This document shows, piece after piece, positions 45,412 to 53,849 of a DNA stretch of 64,000 nucleotides. The stretch lies in assembly GCF_001044235.1 (NCBI RefSeq), contig NZ_JYNL01000004.1:62749-126748 (forward strand), read 5' to 3'. The translations under genes were made by a program, and so were the position numbers. The number at the start of each line of letters is the position of its first letter. The stretch's first letter is position 1. The stretch comes from Mycolicibacterium chlorophenolicum (GTDB lineage Bacteria > Actinomycetota > Actinomycetes > Mycobacteriales > Mycobacteriaceae). The notes beneath the pieces are model-generated. The model had not been told where the DNA came from and searched no databases. It worked only from the letters and a program-made list of their open reading frames with translations.

Positions 45412-46188
45412 TCAGCCGCCCGGTGCGGGCGCGGGCGCCGGTGCCGGAACCGCTCCCGGCGCACCCGGCGGCAACTGCTGCGGCTGGGCGAGGATGAACG
45501 GCACCGTCGCCGAGCGCAGGTTGCCCAGCTGGACCACCAGGTTGTAGGTGCCCGGCCCGATCGGCTGACGCGGCAGCGGGCAGTTCGGCGCCGAACCCAT
45601 CCCGGTCCAGGTGACCTCGGTGGTCACCTGCTCACCCGGCTGGAAGGTCTTGATCAGCGTCTCGTTGGACGGCGCGCAGTCCAGGTTCGACCACAGTCGC
45701 TGGTTGTCCAGCGAGTAGACGTAGGCCGCGAGCACGGCGGCGCCCACGTCGCGCTGGCAGGCGACCAGGCCGATGTTGGTGACGACCATCGTGAACTTCG
45801 GCTGGTCGCCGACGACGTACTGCGGCTCGTTGGTGATGCCCTTGACCGCCAGCGTCGAGTCGGGGCAGTCGTCGCCCTCCTTGAGGATCGGCGCGGGCAC
45901 GACGGCGGCCGTCGGCGTGGCGGTCGGCGGCGGGGCCTGCTGCGCCGGCGCCTGGATCGGGGTCTTGACCTCGGGGTTTCCGCCGGGCAGCGGCGTCGGC
46001 GGCGCGGCCGCCTGCGTCTGCTGCGACTCGTTGGCGGTGGGCTGCTCGTTGCTGGTGCTGTTCATGACGACGACCGCGACCACCGCGGCGATGACGCCGA
46101 TGACGAGCACGGCCACGCCGAGCGCGAGGGCCCTGCGTCGCCAATAGATCTGTTGGGGCAGCGGGCCATGCGGTTCTAGATCCAGCAC
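45412..46188 (-). CDS. Membrane-anchored protein of unknown function (Rv3587c-like)
   Basis: A 258-residue protein with one N-terminal membrane helix (ALALGVAVLVIGVIAAVVAVVVM, about residues 20-42), a Pro/Thr/Ala-rich linker, and an extracytoplasmic beta-rich domain (DCPDSTLAVKGITNEPQY to FILAQPQQL) with four cysteines able to form two disulfides. The end is a PAPAPAPAP tail. A similar protein holds this position in M. tuberculosis and is conserved in the group, suggesting a cell-envelope role; none is known to me. GTG start (MLDLEPHGPLP). Confidence 0.8.
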   Translation of the reverse strand: MLDLEPHGPLPQQIYWRRRALALGVAVLVIGVIAAVVAVVVMNSTSNEQPTANESQQTQAAAPPTPLPGGNPEVKTPIQAPAQQAPPPTATPTAAVVPAPILKEGDDCPDSTLAVKGITNEPQYVVGDQPKFTMVVTNIGLVACQRDVGAAVLAAYVYSLDNQRLWSNLDCAPSNETLIKTFQPGEQVTTEVTWTGMGSAPNCPLPRQPIGPGTYNLVVQLGNLRSATVPFILAQPQQLPPGAPGAVPAPAPAPAPGG

Positions 46189-46247
46189 GAGATCACGGTA
46201 AGGGCAGGTCAGTACACCATGTCCGACGTTGCCCGGCGTGTCGCCTT

Positions 46248-46868
46248 TCAGTTCTCGCCGATGTCGCCTATGTGGTCGCGCAGCACCACCTGGCCGTCGG
46301 CCAGGTGGTAGGTCAGCCCGGCGATCGCGAGCCGGCCCTCGCGCACGGCGTCGGCGATCGTGGTCGAGCGACTGAGCAGCTGCTTGCCGGTCTCGGTGAC
46401 GTGCCGGGCCTCGAACTCGTCGACCCGGGTGAGGCCCTCGCGTCGGCCGACCAGGATGGACGGCGTCACCCGCTCGACGATGTCGCGGATGTAGCCGCTG
46501 GGTACCGCGCCGTCATCGAGCGCGGCCAGGGTCGCCCCGACCGCACCGCAGCTGTCGTGCCCGAGCACCACGATGAGTGGCACGTTGAGCACGGCGACCG
46601 CGTATTCGATCGACCCGAGCACCGCGCTGTCGATCACGTGTCCGGCGGTGCGCACCACGAACATGTCGCCGAGGCCCTGGTCGAAGATGATCTCGGCCGC
46701 GACCCGGCTGTCACCACAGCCGAAGACGACCGCCGTCGGCTTCTGGGCAGCGGTCAGGCTGGCACGACGCTCGATGCTCTGGCTGGGATGCTCGGGCTTG
46801 CCCGCGACGAAGCGCTCGTTACCCTCCTTGAGTGCTTTCCACGCGGTCAACGGATTCGTGTTCGGCAT
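46248..46868 (-). CDS. canB: Beta-carbonic anhydrase CanB
   Basis: A 206-residue beta-class carbonic anhydrase. Zinc ligands C51, H104 and C107 (FGCGDSRVA and LGHDSCGAV) and the catalytic D53/R55 pair are in place. It interconverts CO2 and bicarbonate. ATG start MPNTNPLTAW as in M. tuberculosis. The start codon overlaps that of the divergent mutY gene as CATG, so its promoter must lie within mutY. Confidence 0.95.
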   Translation of the reverse strand: MPNTNPLTAWKALKEGNERFVAGKPEHPSQSIERRASLTAAQKPTAVVFGCGDSRVAAEIIFDQGLGDMFVVRTAGHVIDSAVLGSIEYAVAVLNVPLIVVLGHDSCGAVGATLAALDDGAVPSGYIRDIVERVTPSILVGRREGLTRVDEFEARHVTETGKQLLSRSTTIADAVREGRLAIAGLTYHLADGQVVLRDHIGDIGEN

Positions 46869-47790
46869 GGCGGACATTCTGCCCGAGCCGGCACCGATGA
46901 TCGACACCGGTGAGCTGCTGGACTGGTATGCCACCGCGCAGCGGGATCTGCCGTGGCGCCGGCCGGGCGTCTCGGCATGGCAGATCCTGGTCAGCGAGTT
47001 CATGCTGCAGCAGACGCCGGTCGCGCGGGTGGAGCCCATCTGGCTGGACTGGGTGGCCCGCTGGCCGACGCCGTCGGCGACCGCGGCGGCCGGCGCGGCC
47101 GACGTGCTGCGGGCGTGGGGCAAGCTCGGCTACCCGCGCCGGGCCAAGCGGCTGCACGAGTGCGCGACCGTGATCGCCACCGAGCACGGCGACGTCGTGC
47201 CCGACGACGTCGACACGCTGCTGTCGCTGCCGGGCATCGGCACCTACACGGCCCGGGCGGTGGCCTGCTTCGCCTACCGGCAGCGGGTGCCGGTCGTCGA
47301 CACCAACGTGCGCCGGGTGGTGGCCCGCGCCGTGCACGGCCGCGACGACGCCGCCGCGGCCTCGACGCGCGACCTCGACGACGTCGCCTCGCTGCTGCCC
47401 GACGACGACACCGCACCGACGTTCTCGGTGGCGCTGATGGAACTGGGCGCGACCGTGTGCACGGCGCGCTCCCCGAAGTGCGGCGTGTGCCCGCTGAGCC
47501 ACTGCACGTGGCGTTCGCTGGGCTTCCCCGCAGGCACCGGACCGGCACGCAAGGTGCAGAAGTACGCCGGCACCGACCGGCAGGTGCGTGGCCGGTTGCT
47601 GGATGTGTTGCGCGGCAGCACATCTCCGGTCAGCCGCGCCGAACTCGACGTGGCGTGGACGACCGACACCGCTCAGCGCGACCGCTGCCTCGACTCACTG
47701 CTGGTCGACGGTCTGGTGGAACAGACCGAGGACGGCCGGTTCGCGCTGGCGGGTGAGGGCGGCGAGGTCAGACCACCGTCCGCGGTCTGA
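46867..47790 (+). CDS. mutY: Adenine DNA glycosylase MutY
   Basis: A 307-residue MutY removing adenine from A:8-oxoG pairs. SEFMLQQTPVARVEPIW holds the catalytic glutamate, LPGIGTYTARAVACFAYRQ the helix-hairpin-helix, VVDTNVRRV the catalytic aspartate, and the [4Fe-4S] cysteines are C-X6-C-X2-C-X5-C in CTARSPKCGVCPLSHC. A C-terminal extension (about residues 235-307) contains a small winged-helix-like part. ATG gives MADILPEP, matching the M. tuberculosis start; ATG at 46897 would drop ten residues. Divergent from canB with overlapping start codons. Confidence 0.95.
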   Translation: MADILPEPAPMIDTGELLDWYATAQRDLPWRRPGVSAWQILVSEFMLQQTPVARVEPIWLDWVARWPTPSATAAAGAADVLRAWGKLGYPRRAKRLHECATVIATEHGDVVPDDVDTLLSLPGIGTYTARAVACFAYRQRVPVVDTNVRRVVARAVHGRDDAAAASTRDLDDVASLLPDDDTAPTFSVALMELGATVCTARSPKCGVCPLSHCTWRSLGFPAGTGPARKVQKYAGTDRQVRGRLLDVLRGSTSPVSRAELDVAWTTDTAQRDRCLDSLLVDGLVEQTEDGRFALAGEGGEVRPPSAV

Positions 47791-47804
47791 AGGCGGCCAC
47801 CTGC

Positions 47805-47836
47805 ATCAGCCACGCCGCTGATCCACGACGCGTCGT
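47805..47836. terminator. Weak hairpins between convergent genes
   Basis: ATCAGC-cacgcc-GCTGAT (47805-47822) and the palindrome ACGACGCGTCGT (47825-47836) lie between the mutY and epimerase-like stops. They may help end transcription from both sides; no T-run is present. Confidence 0.35.
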
Positions 47837-47844
47837 TGCGTCGG

Positions 47845-48399
47845 TCAGCGCAGATGAGTGAGCAACTGCTGCCAGGTGCCCGCGGCGGCGTCGCGGGACG
47901 ACACGGTGGTGACGGGTTGCGGCCACTGGATCGCCAGATCCGGATCGTCGTGCGCGACCGCGATGTCCTCCCGCGGATCGTGTGGACGGTCGATGCGATA
48001 GCACACATCAGCTGTGGGAGTGAGGGATTGGAAACCATGCAGGAACCCCGGCGGGATGTAGAGGTGCCGGAACTGCTCGTCGTCGAGCCGGAACGCCTGC
48101 CAGCGCCCGAACGTGGGCGAATCCGGTCGGATGTCGACGACGACGTCGTGGACCGCACCGTGGGCACATCGGACGAGCTTCGCCTCGCCGCGTCCGCCGC
48201 GACCGTGCATACCTCGAACCACACCGCGCCCGGAACGCGACTGGGAGTCTTGGACGAATCGCGCCGATGCGCCGGGTTCCCCGAGGTTGTCGTCGAAGAT
48301 CTTGGCGTCGAACGTCCGGGTGAACAAGCCACGTTCGTCACGGAATGGGTTCGGCACCATCACAACTACGTCAGCCAGCTCAGTCTCTTCGACGCGCAC
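47845..48399 (-). CDS. dTDP-4-dehydrorhamnose 3,5-epimerase-like protein
   Basis: A 184-residue cupin of the RmlC family. FRDERGLFTRTFDAKIF, SRSGRGVVRGMHGRGGRGEAKLVRC (catalytic histidine in RGMH) and VVVDIRPDSPTFGRWQAF, YIPPGFLHGFQSL, DVCYRID (candidate tyrosine) follow the family order. The usual RGLHYQ is RGMHGR here, so the sugar nucleotide may differ from dTDP-rhamnose; a main rmlC is expected elsewhere. GTG start. No other sugar-nucleotide genes are near. Confidence 0.75.
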   Translation of the reverse strand: MRVEETELADVVVMVPNPFRDERGLFTRTFDAKIFDDNLGEPGASARFVQDSQSRSGRGVVRGMHGRGGRGEAKLVRCAHGAVHDVVVDIRPDSPTFGRWQAFRLDDEQFRHLYIPPGFLHGFQSLTPTADVCYRIDRPHDPREDIAVAHDDPDLAIQWPQPVTTVSSRDAAAGTWQQLLTHLR

Positions 48400-48483
48400 G
48401 AAACCATGCTGCCATGACCGGTTCTTCCCCGTCCGAAAGTACCGATCGTACGGGGGCGCGGCCCAACCCGGCCGATGCGGCTC

Positions 48484-49464
48484 CTACGCCGTCGCCGCGC
48501 ACTCGGATTCGGCTGCGGCAGAAGCGAATCGGCGCCGGTAATCCGACGGGGTGACGCCGATGATCCGGCGGAAGTGGTGTCGCAGCAGCGTGGCGTTACC
48601 GAAGCCCGACTGGTCGGCGATGCCGTCGATGTCCATCGTGGTCTCCTCGAGCAACCGGCGGGCGAAGAGCACGCGCTGATCGGTGACCCACTGCATCGGC
48701 GTGCGGCCGGTCTCCTCGACGAAGCGGCGCGCGAACGTGCGGCCGGACATGTGCGCCCGGCGCGCCAGCGACGTGACGGTGTGCGGCTTGTCCAGGTTGG
48801 CCAGGATCCAGTCCAGGTGCGGGGCGAAGCGCTCCGAACATCGCACCGGGATCGGCTGGTCGATGTACTGGCGCTGCCCGCCGTCACGCTGCGGCGGCAC
48901 CACCATGCGCCGAGCGATCTTGTTGGTGATCTCGCTGCCCATCTCACGCCGCACCAGATGCAGGCACGCGTCGATACCCGCTGCGGTCCCCGCGCTGGTG
49001 ATCAGGTTGCCGTCGTCGACGAACAGCACGTTGCGGTCCACCTTGGCGGTCGGATACATGCGCGCGAGTTCGTCGGCGTGCATCCAGTGGGTGGTGCACG
49101 GCCGTCCGTCGAGCAGGCCGGCCGCGCCCGCGACGAACGCGCCCGAACACACCGTCAGGATGATCGACCCGGAGTCGGCGGCCCGGCGAATCGCTTCGAG
49201 CGCCTCGGGCAGATACTCCGAACCGCCGATCGCCGGAATGGCGACGAGGTCGGCGCCGACGAGATCGTCGAGGCCGTGATCGGGGATGATCGTCGCGCCG
49301 ACCGAGGTGCGCAGCGGCTTACCCGGCTCGGGGCCGCACACCTTGAAGTCGAAGTTGGGAACCCCGTCGGCGGAGCGGTCGATGCCGAACACCTCGCAGA
49401 TCACGCCGAACTCGAACACCGCCAGTCCGTCGAGGACCAGCGTCGCCACCGTGCGGATCGTCAT
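48484..49464 (-). CDS. GlxA-type AraC-family transcriptional regulator
   Basis: A 326-residue regulator. The N-terminal DJ-1/PfpI-like domain (residues 1-190) has the nucleophile-elbow cysteine in LTVCSGAFVAGAAGLL and HW in TTHWMHADEL. The C-terminal AraC DNA-binding part has two helix-turn-helices (TVTSLARRAHMSGRTFARRFVEETGRTPMQW and IDGIADQSGFGNATLLRHHFRR). The target is unknown; no divergent gene with an obvious link exists except a small membrane protein 72 bases away. ATG start. Confidence 0.87.
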   Translation of the reverse strand: MTIRTVATLVLDGLAVFEFGVICEVFGIDRSADGVPNFDFKVCGPEPGKPLRTSVGATIIPDHGLDDLVGADLVAIPAIGGSEYLPEALEAIRRAADSGSIILTVCSGAFVAGAAGLLDGRPCTTHWMHADELARMYPTAKVDRNVLFVDDGNLITSAGTAAGIDACLHLVRREMGSEITNKIARRMVVPPQRDGGQRQYIDQPIPVRCSERFAPHLDWILANLDKPHTVTSLARRAHMSGRTFARRFVEETGRTPMQWVTDQRVLFARRLLEETTMDIDGIADQSGFGNATLLRHHFRRIIGVTPSDYRRRFASAAAESECAATA

Positions 49465-49536
49465 GGCAGCATCTTATCCACGGATGTCGCTTCTGCCACT
49501 GTTGGCACGATATTTCGTCGGCGCACGATTACTGCC

Positions 49537-49791
49537 ATGAGCATTGCACTGACCTTCCTGATCCTGTCCCTCCCGTTCGCCCTCGCAGCCGCGCTGACCT
49601 GGGCGGCTCACCGCTCCGGCGTGCTGCGGCTGCACCGCGAGCAGTTCCGCTTCGCCGCGCCGCTGGCGGGCCGCCTCTTCGAGGACGACCGTGACCTCTG
49701 CCGCGTCGCGCACGATGTGGACGCCATCCGGACCCGCTTCGAACGTCAGCCGTCCTGGCCGCGCTCAAGCGCCACGGGTGAACGTCGTTAG
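49537..49791 (+). CDS. Small membrane protein, unknown
   Basis: An 84-residue protein: one N-terminal membrane helix (IALTFLILSLPFALAAALTWAAHR) then a charged, cytoplasm-like tail (LHREQFRFAAPLAGRLFEDDRDLCRVAHDVDAIRTRFERQP). It is divergent from the GlxA-type regulator and overlaps the convergent hydrolase by 27 bases. Codon use looks normal for the genome. No family recognised; moderate confidence that it is a gene. Confidence 0.6.
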   Translation: MSIALTFLILSLPFALAAALTWAAHRSGVLRLHREQFRFAAPLAGRLFEDDRDLCRVAHDVDAIRTRFERQPSWPRSSATGERR

Positions 49792-50529
49792 AAACGTCTC
49801 GACGGCGTCCCGATATTTCCCCGGGGCGTCGTCGTGCACGAGATGACCCGCCCCGGGCACCTGCACATAGGTGGTGCGCCTGCCCACCCGCGCCATTTCG
49901 GCCATCTGGCCCGGCGGCGTCACCGAGTTGCCGGCCTCGATCAGCAGCGCCGGCACGTCGACCGCCCGCCACTGCTCCCAGTAGTCGCGGGTGCCCCATT
50001 CCGCCGCGATCTCGATCCACCGGCCGGGGTGCCCGTGGAGTCGCCACCCCGTCGCCGTGCGGTCGAACGCCTCCAGGAAGTACCGCCCCGCGACCGGGCC
50101 GAACTCCGCATAGACCTGCTCCTCGGCGCCGAACTCGACCGGCAGCGCGTGCACCCACGGCTCCCACGGCCCCGTCGTCCGGCCGCGGAAATCCGGCGCC
50201 ATGTCCTCGACGACCACCGCCTCGACCAGTTCCGGCCGGGCCGCGGCCAGACACCACGAGTGCAGGCCGCCCATCGAGTGGCCGATCATGATCGCCGGCT
50301 CCCCCAGCGACGCGACGGCGTCGGCCAGATCGGCGACGAAACGTTCGGTCGAGACCGGCTGATCGTCGGGGACGTCGCGCCCGCGGTGCCACGGCGCGTC
50401 GTAGACGTGCACCCGGCCCCAGCGGGTCAACCACGGCAGTTGCCGCGACCACGTGGAGCCCCGGCCCATCAGCCCGTGCACCAGCACCAGCGGGCGGCCA
50501 CTGCCGCCCACGGCGGTGAGCAGGTCCAT
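49765..50529 (-). CDS. Alpha/beta hydrolase (Rv3591c-like)
   Basis: A 254-residue alpha/beta hydrolase. LVHGLMGRGSTW is the oxyanion loop, GHSMGGLHSW the nucleophile elbow (serine about residue 85), LLIEAGNSVTPP marks the acid region and GAGHLVHDD the histidine. The asparagine in AGNS where an aspartate is common is noteworthy. Substrate unknown. ATG at MDLLTAVGG, the usual beginning; longer upstream frame runs into the divergent mhuD. Same place as in M. tuberculosis. Confidence 0.82.
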   Translation of the reverse strand: MDLLTAVGGSGRPLVLVHGLMGRGSTWSRQLPWLTRWGRVHVYDAPWHRGRDVPDDQPVSTERFVADLADAVASLGEPAIMIGHSMGGLHSWCLAAARPELVEAVVVEDMAPDFRGRTTGPWEPWVHALPVEFGAEEQVYAEFGPVAGRYFLEAFDRTATGWRLHGHPGRWIEIAAEWGTRDYWEQWRAVDVPALLIEAGNSVTPPGQMAEMARVGRRTTYVQVPGAGHLVHDDAPGKYRDAVETFLTTFTRGA

Positions 50530-50555
50530 GGGGTCATCATGCCGGGGCCACGCGG

Positions 50556-50561
50556 TAGCCT
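50556..50561 (+). promoter_or_regulatory. Possible leaderless -10 element for mhuD
   Basis: TAGCCT ends seven bases before the mhuD ATG, and no ribosome site is visible in the 39-base gap to the divergent hydrolase gene. Confidence 0.45.
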
Positions 50562-50568
50562 GAACGCC

Positions 50569-50910
50569 ATGTCCGAGCAGAACGACAAGCCGACACCGGT
50601 GGTGAAGATCAACGCGATCGAGGTCCCGCCCGGCGCCGGCCCGGAACTGGAGAAGCGGTTCGCTCACCGCGCCCACGCCGTCGACAACCAAGCCGGTTTC
50701 CTCGGCTTCCAGCTGCTGCGCCCGATCAAGGGCGAGGACCGGTACTTCGTCGTCACGCAGTGGGAGTCCGAAGAGGCGTTCCAGGCATGGGCCAGCGGAC
50801 CGGCCATCGAGGCGCACGCCGGTGAGCGTGCCAACCCGGTGTCCAAGGGCGCGTCGCTGCTCGAGTTCGAGGTTGTGCTCGACGTTGCAGGAACCCGCAC
50901 CGACGCGTAG
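50569..50910 (+). CDS. mhuD: Heme-degrading monooxygenase MhuD
   Basis: A 113-residue ABM-fold heme oxygenase of the IsdG type. N15 (VVKINAIEVP), W74 (AFQAWASGP) and the heme ligand H83 (IEAHAGERANP) correspond to N7, W66 and H75 of M. tuberculosis MhuD. It frees iron from heme, giving mycobilins. It has eight more residues at the N-terminus than the M. tuberculosis protein. The end overlaps lpqF in another frame. Confidence 0.93.
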   Translation: MSEQNDKPTPVVKINAIEVPPGAGPELEKRFAHRAHAVDNQAGFLGFQLLRPIKGEDRYFVVTQWESEEAFQAWASGPAIEAHAGERANPVSKGASLLEFEVVLDVAGTRTDA

Positions 50911-52249
50911 GGCCGCCGGGGCTCGACGCCGAGTGGCCGCCTGCGCGGTCGCGCTGCTGTCCGTCGCAGCCCTGGCGTGCGGCTGCACCGGAACCCGACC
51001 CGCCCCGGCCGACGCCGCCTACGGCGTCCCGATCCAGATCAACACCCCGCAGGGTCTGCGCGCCAAACAGACCATGGACATGCTCAACAGCGACTGGCCC
51101 ATCGGGGAGAACGGGGTGCGCACCCTGGCCGCCCCGCAGGTCGTCGAGGCCGTGGGCGTCACGCTCGACCGGATGTGGTGGGACAGGCCGTTCACCGTCA
51201 CCAAGATCGACGTCGGCGCCGGCAGCGCCACTCTGCACGTGCTCACGTCCTACGGGGTGGCGCAGACGATCGAACTGCGCACCGACGACGCCGGCATGGT
51301 CGACCGGTTCTCTGCCGAGCTGGTGCCGCCGCCGATCACGTCGTGGCCCGACGTCGACCGGGAGCTGACGAAGTCGGGCGCGAAGTACTCGTATCAGGTG
51401 GCCAAGGTGACCGACGGCCGGTGCACGAAGGTGGCCGGCACCAACACCGAGATGTCCCTGCCGCTCGCGTCGATCTTCAAGCTGTACGTGCTCTACGCCC
51501 TGTCCGACGCGGTCAAGGCCCACACGGTCGCGTGGACCGATCCCCTGACCATCACGACCGAGGCCAAGGCCGTCGGGTCCTCGGGCTTCGACAAGCTGCC
51601 GCCGGGGGCGACGGTGACGGTGCGTGACGCCGCGCAGCAGATGATCTCCGCGAGCGACAACATGGCCACCGACCTGCTCATCGAGCGGATGGGCCCCGGC
51701 GCCATCGAGCGCGCCCTGGTGGCCGCGGGCCATCACGACCCGGCGAGCATGACGCCGTTCCCGACCATGCACGAAATGTTCTCGGTGGGCTGGGGCGAAC
51801 CGAACCTCCGCGAACAGTGGAAGCAGGCCACGCCGGCGGGACGTGCGCAACTGCTGCAGCAGACCAACGCCCGCCCCTACGAGCCGGACCCGCAGCGCAC
51901 CCACATGCCGGCCTCGGACATCGGCGCCGAGTGGTACGCCAGCGCCGCCGACATCTGCCGACTGCACGCCGCGCTGCAGCGCAACGCGACCGGCGAGGCC
52001 GCACCGGTGCACGACATCCTGTCCGTCGTGCCCGGGATCGACCTGGACCGCACGCTGTGGCCCTACATCGGGGCCAAGGCCGGCAACCTGCCCGGCGATC
52101 TGACGTTCAGCTGGTACGCCGTGGACCGCACCGGGCAGGGCTGGGTGGTCAGCATGCAGACCAACTGGTCGCAGTACCGCAGCCCGACCGCGGCGTCCTG
52201 GCTGCTGTCGATCGCCCGGCAGATGTTCGGCATGGTGGCGCCGCGGTAG
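50885..52249 (+). CDS. lpqF: LpqF lipoprotein, serine beta-lactamase-like
   Basis: A protein of about 454 residues with a signal peptide (RRAAGARRRVAACAVALLSVAALACGC; lipid cysteine C32 or C34) and a penicillin-binding/beta-lactamase-type C-terminal domain. SIFK (in PLASIFKLYVLY) gives the nucleophile serine and lysine, SDN appears in SASDNMATDLL, and the third motif is KAG instead of KTG. In M. smegmatis-type species LpqF-like proteins are conserved; an envelope role is likely. Start is uncertain: TTG at 50885 gives a good charged n-region; GTG at 50933 would lose it. The chosen start overlaps mhuD by 26 bases. Confidence 0.8.
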   Translation: MQEPAPTRRAAGARRRVAACAVALLSVAALACGCTGTRPAPADAAYGVPIQINTPQGLRAKQTMDMLNSDWPIGENGVRTLAAPQVVEAVGVTLDRMWWDRPFTVTKIDVGAGSATLHVLTSYGVAQTIELRTDDAGMVDRFSAELVPPPITSWPDVDRELTKSGAKYSYQVAKVTDGRCTKVAGTNTEMSLPLASIFKLYVLYALSDAVKAHTVAWTDPLTITTEAKAVGSSGFDKLPPGATVTVRDAAQQMISASDNMATDLLIERMGPGAIERALVAAGHHDPASMTPFPTMHEMFSVGWGEPNLREQWKQATPAGRAQLLQQTNARPYEPDPQRTHMPASDIGAEWYASAADICRLHAALQRNATGEAAPVHDILSVVPGIDLDRTLWPYIGAKAGNLPGDLTFSWYAVDRTGQGWVVSMQTNWSQYRSPTAASWLLSIARQMFGMVAPR

Positions 52250-52250
52250 C

Positions 52251-52802
52251 TCAGGGCTGCGCGTGCAGGGTCCAGGCGTGCCCGCGGAAGTGCATCACGG
52301 TCGCACTGACCGGTGCGATGTCGATGCGCCAGAACGACTTCGGCGGCGCATCGATCACGACGAGCATCGCGGCGCGGATCACCGCCGGGTGGGTGACGGC
52401 GAGAACCCGGATCCGCTCGGCGGTCAGTGATTCCATCCAGCCGCGGACCCGCTCGATCAGGTCGACGACGGTCTCACCGCCGTGCGGCGCCTGCGCCGGG
52501 TCGGTGAGCCAGATCGCCAGTTCGGCGGGCGGCACCCGGCCCAGCACCTCGCCGCGCCACCGTCCGCAGTCCAGGTCGGCGAGCCGGGGTTCGATCTGCG
52601 GATGCGCGCCGAGCAGGTCGGCGGTCTGGATGGTCCGCGCCTCCGGACCGCAGTAGGCGCGGTCGGCGCCGCGCAGGTCGATCCCCGCGCCGACCTGCCT
52701 GCGTCCCAGTGCGTTTAGCGGTTCGTCGGTGGGAAATCGTCCGGCCGCCATCGCGTCGGTCATGCCGTGTGACACGAAGGTCAGCCGGACGACCTCACTC
52801 AC
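52251..52802 (-). CDS. Histidine-phosphatase-superfamily protein in the cobalt operon
   Basis: A 183-residue phosphoglycerate-mutase-like protein. The usual RHG motif is SHG here (LTFVSHGMTDAMAAGRF), so the first catalytic arginine is missing, while the later arginine (GPEARTIQTA), the glutamate region (DCGRWRGEVL) and the second histidine (AVTHPAVIRAAM) remain. The related CobC removes phosphate from alpha-ribazole phosphate in B12 making, which would fit this operon. GTG start overlaps the cbtA stop as GTGA. Whether it is active is open. Confidence 0.75.
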   Translation of the reverse strand: MSEVVRLTFVSHGMTDAMAAGRFPTDEPLNALGRRQVGAGIDLRGADRAYCGPEARTIQTADLLGAHPQIEPRLADLDCGRWRGEVLGRVPPAELAIWLTDPAQAPHGGETVVDLIERVRGWMESLTAERIRVLAVTHPAVIRAAMLVVIDAPPKSFWRIDIAPVSATVMHFRGHAWTLHAQP

Positions 52803-53590
52803 GATGCGGAGACGACCTGCTTTCGCTCCCCGAGCAGACGCGACACCAGCGCGGCGAACACCAGTCCGATCGTCGCGTAGACGACGACCTGCGTGCCGAG
52901 CGAGGCGAGCCGGAACTCGTAGAGCACGTCGGCCGGGAAACCGCCGTACAGGATCGTGCCCGCGTCGTCGACCAGCGGGCCCGGCGTCTCGTCGACCGTC
53001 GGCAACGCCAGCATCACCACGGCGACCGCGACGACGTACGCGCCGGCGGCCGCCAGCGTGGCGTTCCACCCGCCGAGCCGCCCCGCCAGTCGCCGCCCGA
53101 GGATCACCGCACCCACCAGCAGCGCGGCCGAGACCACCACCATCAGCAGGTAGAGCAGCGTGCGCTGGCGGATCGTCTCGTCCAGGCTGAGCGCCGGCGG
53201 GCTGGCCGGGTACTTCAGGAACGGCACGACGTAGAGGCTGAGCAGCATGCCGCCCGCGACGTAGACCGCCAGCAGGCGTGCGGAGACGTCGCCCACCCGG
53301 CCGTAGGCCACCGCGAAGACGACGGCGAACAGCGCGCCGATCGCGACGCTGAACAGCAGCACACCCAGACCCATCCCGATGTTGGCCTGGATGGCGCGGC
53401 TGAAACCGCCGCCCGCCTCACCGTGGCTGTGTCCGCCGTGTTGCATCGCTTCGTGCGCGGCGCCGATGCCGTCCTCGTAGGCGATGGCCTTGTCGATCTG
53501 CGGCTCGACGAACAGCCGCGCGAAAAGAAACGCCAGCACACCGGCGACGGCGCCGGCCAGCAGGCCGCGCCCGATGATCTGTTTCTCCAT
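52799..53590 (-). CDS. cbtA: Predicted cobalt transporter CbtA
   Basis: A 263-residue membrane protein with about six or seven hydrophobic helices. The first helix ends in FLFARLFVEPQIDKAIAYEDG, followed by a histidine-rich outside loop (EAMQHGGHSHGEAGGG) able to bind metal. CbtA proteins are found next to CbtB and B12 riboswitches in many bacteria and are predicted to import cobalt. ATG start; 26 bases after cbtB. Confidence 0.85.
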   Translation of the reverse strand: MEKQIIGRGLLAGAVAGVLAFLFARLFVEPQIDKAIAYEDGIGAAHEAMQHGGHSHGEAGGGFSRAIQANIGMGLGVLLFSVAIGALFAVVFAVAYGRVGDVSARLLAVYVAGGMLLSLYVVPFLKYPASPPALSLDETIRQRTLLYLLMVVVSAALLVGAVILGRRLAGRLGGWNATLAAAGAYVVAVAVVMLALPTVDETPGPLVDDAGTILYGGFPADVLYEFRLASLGTQVVVYATIGLVFAALVSRLLGERKQVVSAS

Positions 53591-53616
53591 GTTCGGTTGT
53601 CCCCTGGGTCGCCGGG

Positions 53617-53832
53617 TCAGTGGCAGGGGAAGCCGAGCAGGTGCCGCCCGTCGTGCAGGAACTCGTGAATGGCGGTGTTCGAGCCGAACACGGACGTGGC
53701 GCCCTGATCCAGGCCGACGAAGTACAGCGTCAGCAGCGCGAAGAACGCCGTCAGCGACAGCCAGAGCACCGCCTTGGTGGCGGAGAAGTCGATGGCCTTC
53801 GCGCGTGTGGTGGGGGCGTGAGGAGCGGTCAT
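53617..53832 (-). CDS. cbtB: Predicted cobalt transporter subunit CbtB
   Basis: A 71-residue protein with one membrane helix (TKAVLWLSLTAFFALLTLYFVGLD) and a C-terminal metal-binding motif (HEFLHDGRHLLGFPCH), the known CbtB signature. First gene of cbtB-cbtA-phosphatase. GGAAAGGA serves as ribosome site before the ATG and lies just after the riboswitch-like leader. Confidence 0.87.
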   Translation of the reverse strand: MTAPHAPTTRAKAIDFSATKAVLWLSLTAFFALLTLYFVGLDQGATSVFGSNTAIHEFLHDGRHLLGFPCH

Positions 53833-53849
53833 GGTGAGTCCTTTCCGGG

